Below are positions 63,147 through 64,000 of a stretch of DNA of 64,000 bases, piece after piece. This DNA comes from Streptomyces violaceusniger Tu 4113 (GTDB lineage Bacteria; Actinomycetota; Actinomycetes; Streptomycetales; Streptomycetaceae). The position numbers and the translations under genes were made by a program. Location of the stretch: contig NC_015957.1 of the NCBI RefSeq assembly GCF_000147815.2, forward strand, positions 6,944,001 to 7,008,000, read 5' to 3'. The notes under the pieces are model-generated. The model was not told the DNA's origin and ran no database searches. It saw only the letters and a program-made list of their open reading frames with translations. Position 1 is the stretch's first letter, and the number at the start of each line of letters is the position of its first letter.

Positions 63147-64000
63147 ATGCCTCCGACTCCGCGAAAACATCTCGCCCTGGCCCTCGGTGTCGCTACGCTG
63201 CTCGCCACCGAGGTGGCCACCGCCGTCGCCCAGCCCGCAGGTCCCTCCCCTGTGGAGCGGCTGCGCCAGGACACCGAGGCGATCCACGCCCTCGGTGTCA
63301 GCGGTGTGCAGGCCCGCGTGGTCGCGCCGGACGGTCGGCATTCGGTCGCCACCAGCGGCACCGCCGACCTGAACACCGGCCGCCCCGTTGCCGCCGACGG
63401 CTACTTGCGCATGGCCAGCACGTCAAAGACGCTGGTCGCCACCGTGGTCCTCCAACTGGAGGCCGAGGGCAGGCTCTCCCTGGACGACACGGTCGACCAC
63501 TGGCTGCCCGAGTGGTGCGGGGCAACGGCGACGACGGCAGCCGGATCACCATCCGCCAACTGCTCCAGCACACCAGCGGCATCCACGACGACCTGCCCGG
63601 ATACACCACGCCGGAGGAGTACTACCAGCAGCGCCACGACGTCTACGGCCCCGAGCAGCTCTTCGCCCGCGCCATGGCCCACGCGCCGGACTTCCCGCCC
63701 GGCGAGGGCTGGGCGTACTCCAACACCGGCTACGTCCTGCTCGACATGGTCATCAACAAGGCCACCGGTCACCCCGCCCACCAGGAGATCGAAGACCGCG
63801 TCCTGCGCCCGCTCGGCCTCGACCGGACCCGGTGGCTGGGCACCTCGCCCACCCTCCCCCGGCCGCACGCCACGGCCTACCAGCTCTTCGGCCCCGGTTC
63901 CCGGGTGGACGTCACCGACCAGATACCGGTGGACCACGAGAACCTTTCGTGGGTCACGACCACGCGGGACGAGAACGACTTCTTCCGCGCGCTGCTCGCG
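63147..64000 (+). pseudogene. Serine beta-lactamase-like hydrolase with a frameshift, runs off the right edge
   Basis: ATG 63147, signal peptide HLALALGVATLLATEVATAV, then a class-C/DD-peptidase fold: SxxK in LRMASTSKTLVATVVLQLEA and LSLDDTVDHWLPE. At ~63509 the frame must change: the next frame continues VVRGNGDDGSRITIRQLLQH, TSGIHDDLPGYTT, YSNTGYVLLDMVINKATGHP (Tyr-x-Asn) to base 64000. One missing G (CCCGAG for CCCGGAG) explains it. Either a recent pseudogene or a sequencing error; downstream end not in view. Frame 1 alone also stays open, so it cannot be judged by stops. Confidence 0.83.

Overview
The DNA is very GC-rich with strong third-position GC bias, frequent GTG/TTG-type starts, 4-bp stop/start overlaps, many secreted hydrolases with Tat/Sec-like leaders, DasR-like sites near chitinase genes and F420-type enzymes. 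This points to a Streptomyces (or close relative) chromosome, most likely an accessory/arm region: it is dominated by catabolic cassettes each beside its own regulator, plus decayed genes and simple repeats. I see no tRNA, rRNA, CRISPR array, intact IS element or prophage.

Layout. 1-0.7 kb: decayed conserved protein remnant. 0.7-7.3 kb: MmyB-type XRE regulator divergent to a zinc alcohol dehydrogenase, an aldo/keto reductase, an IclR regulator, a TetR divergent to an F420-reductase-like oxidoreductase, then a gene-free array of about 100-bp GC-rich repeats. 7.4-17.4 kb: the most interesting block, a catabolic regulon made of two divergent units (Zn-ADH + 2-keto-4-pentenoate hydratase-like // aldehyde dehydrogenase; FMN 2-hydroxyacid dehydrogenase // unusual SDR, MFS importer, AttM/BlcC-like lactonase, hydroxyacid-oxoacid transhydrogenase-like Fe-ADH, His-rich FmdB protein). 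All four promoters share a 15-bp palindrome T(N)AGAC-N3-GTCT(N)A, and a half-site plus the same ATATTT extension lies at the IclR gene's own promoter. 17.5-24.8 kb: MerR, a frameshifted MFS remnant, Nudix hydrolase, membrane protein, a 34-codon small ORF behind a MerR-type promoter, an anchored protein, two paralogous membrane-anchored WD40 proteins, HbpS/GlcG protein.

24.9-33.3 kb: GH18 chitinase with a DasR-like site, a hypothetical, TetR // SDR, TetR with an amidase plus AtzG-like small subunit // MFS plus metallo-hydrolase. 33.4-40.6 kb: heterotetrameric sarcosine oxidase soxBDAG with glyA, divergent GntR. 41.1-45.3 kb: secreted polysaccharide-active set (GH18-like, beta-helix protein, GH88). 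45.4-46.9 kb: TetR // NAD-epimerase-like. 47-52.8 kb: LacI, MetF and a LigM-like tetrahydrofolate-dependent O-demethylase with LacI-type boxes, divergent to a propionyl-CoA synthetase-like enzyme. 53.3-60 kb: GntR and a ribose-type sugar ABC system with an enolase-superfamily enzyme. 60.2-62.8 kb: translationally coupled GH16 and GH18 enzymes, each carrying a nearly identical ricin-B lectin module. 63.1 kb-end: frameshifted serine beta-lactamase-like hydrolase.

Together the genes describe a soil saprophyte that degrades chitin/glucans, sarcosine, methoxylated aromatics (feeding one-carbon units to folate through GlyA, Sox and LigM/MetF), and probably lactones or hydroxyacids. Functions are inferred from motifs read by eye; no database search was possible.
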